The notes under the pieces were generated by a model. It worked only from the letters and a program-made list of their open reading frames with translations. It had not been told where the DNA came from and did not search any database. Below, piece by piece: positions 5,201 to 5,935 of a stretch of 5,935 nt of DNA. The position numbers were made by a program, and so were the translations under genes. Source of the DNA: Rhodocyclaceae bacterium (lineage in GTDB: Bacteria > Pseudomonadota > Gammaproteobacteria > Burkholderiales > Rhodocyclaceae); NCBI GenBank assembly GCA_018262875.1, contig JADFDL010000111.1:1-5935 (forward strand), given 5' to 3'. How positions within the stretch are numbered: the stretch's first letter is position 1; every line of letters begins with the position of its first letter.

Positions 5201-5935
5201 TTACGGTTTTCTTCTCAAGGGGCCGGCCGGGTGGTTTGGGGCGGGTTTCGGGCTTCGCCGGGCCGGTTGGGCCGCGGTTTTTCCCGTTCCGGCGGGCTGG
5301 AAGGACGGGATGAGATGGCGGTGGCCGTTGCCGATCAGGTCGGCGCGGCCCATGCGCCGCAGCGCCTCGCGCAGCAGCGGCCAGTTCTCCGGATCGTGAT
5401 AGCGCAGGAAGGCCTTGTGCAGCCGGCGCTGGCGGCCGCCGCGCACCACCTCGATCCCCTCCGCCTCGCGCGTCACCTTGCGCAGGGGATTCTTCCCGGT
5501 GTGGTACATGGCGGTGGCCAGCGCCAGCGGCGTCGGCAGAAAGGTCTGCACCTGGTCGAGACGGAAGCCGTTCTTCTTCAGCCATATGGCGAGGGCCAGC
5601 ATGTCCTCGTCGGCGGTGCCGGGGTGGGCGGCGATGAAGTAGGGGATGAGGTACTGCTCCTTGCCGGCCTCGGCGGAGAATTTCTCGAACATCGCCTTGA
5701 ACTTGTCGTAGGCGCCGATGCCCGGCTTCATCATCTTCGACAGCGGCCCGGCCTCGGTGTGCTCCGGCGCGATCTTCAGGTAGCCGCCGACGTGATGCGT
5801 GACGAGTTCCTTGACGTACTCGGGCGAGCGCACGGCGAGGTCATAGCGCAGGCCGGAACCGATCAGGATCTTCTTGATGCCGGGCAGGGCGCGCGCCTTG
5901 CGGTAGAGCTGCACCAGCGGGCCGTGGTCGGTGCC
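5201..5935 (-). CDS. ygiQ: YgiQ-family radical SAM protein, C-terminal part (5' end outside window)
   Basis: The frame is open from the window edge to TAA at 5203-5201 (244 residues visible) and closely resembles the C-terminal third of Escherichia coli YgiQ as I know it. Family blocks in fragment numbering are ASG-like [10 protein letters not shown] at 26-35, [16 protein letters not shown] at 46-61, [17 protein letters not shown] at 91-107, [14 protein letters not shown] at 124-137, TGKNPL at 146-151 and [18 protein letters not shown] at 169-186. The radical SAM Cys motif lies in the missing N-terminal part, so iron-sulfur binding cannot be checked here. The last 30 or so residues are a Pro/Arg/Lys/Ala-rich tail, typical of the poorly conserved end of this family. 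The biochemical role of YgiQ is not established. It is probably unrelated to secretion and simply flanks the locus; 104 bases separate it from the transporter gene on the same strand. Confidence 0.93.
   Translation of the reverse strand, partial: GTDHGPLVQLYRKARALPGIKKILIGSGLRYDLAVRSPEYVKELVTHHVGGYLKIAPEHTEAGPLSKMMKPGIGAYDKFKAMFEKFSAEAGKEQYLIPYFIAAHPGTADEDMLALAIWLKKNGFRLDQVQTFLPTPLALATAMYHTGKNPLRKVTREAEGIEVVRGGRQRRLHKAFLRYHDPENWPLLREALRRMGRADLIGNGHRHLIPSFQPAGTGKTAAQPARRSPKPAPNHPAGPLRRKP

Noticed and set aside
1..5935. CRISPR arrays, tRNA or rRNA genes, insertion sequences and attachment sites.
   Set aside because: I saw no spaced direct repeats, cloverleaf-like sequence, transposase reading frame or terminal inverted repeats anywhere in the window.

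Overview
The window is a GC-rich, tightly packed stretch of a proteobacterial chromosome. Every gene I can support lies on the minus strand, so transcription runs from high to low coordinates. The strong G/C preference at third codon positions, the YgiQ sequence and the locus type would suit a betaproteobacterium such as a member of the Rhodocyclales. That placement is inference from style, not a database match.

In transcription order the layout is: the 3' end of a ygiQ-type radical SAM gene (5935-5201); a 104-base AT-richer gap that probably carries a promoter (5200-5097); a LapB-type type I secretion ABC transporter (5096-2898); its LapC/HlyD-type membrane fusion protein (2901-1483), which overlaps the transporter by four bases; a LuxR-type regulator with a degenerate receiver domain (1477-842), five bases further on; a 90-base gap with a perfect UUCG-loop hairpin (841-751); and the first 250 codons of a large LapA/BapA-like adhesin (750-1, cut by the window edge). 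There is no gene-free stretch longer than about 105 bases.

The genes fit one system. The transporter and fusion protein form the inner-membrane part of a type I secretion machine that would export the adhesin. The adhesin starts with a retention module containing a Thr-Ala-Ala-Gly site of the kind cut by the periplasmic protease LapG, so surface attachment is probably switched by c-di-GMP through LapD/LapG. Neither of those genes, nor a TolC/LapE outer-membrane channel, is in the window. The LuxR protein sits between machine and cargo and is a natural candidate for their local regulator.

The most notable signal is a pair of long G/C homopolymers inside coding sequence: ten G in the adhesin just after the retention module, and nine C in the regulator exactly at the linker between its two domains. 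Both genes are in frame as written, and in both the run ends directly at an in-frame ATG. Runs of this length are classic sites of slipped-strand phase variation, so this locus may be a doubly phase-variable adhesion system in which cargo and regulator can each be switched off by one base. This is a hypothesis from sequence alone.
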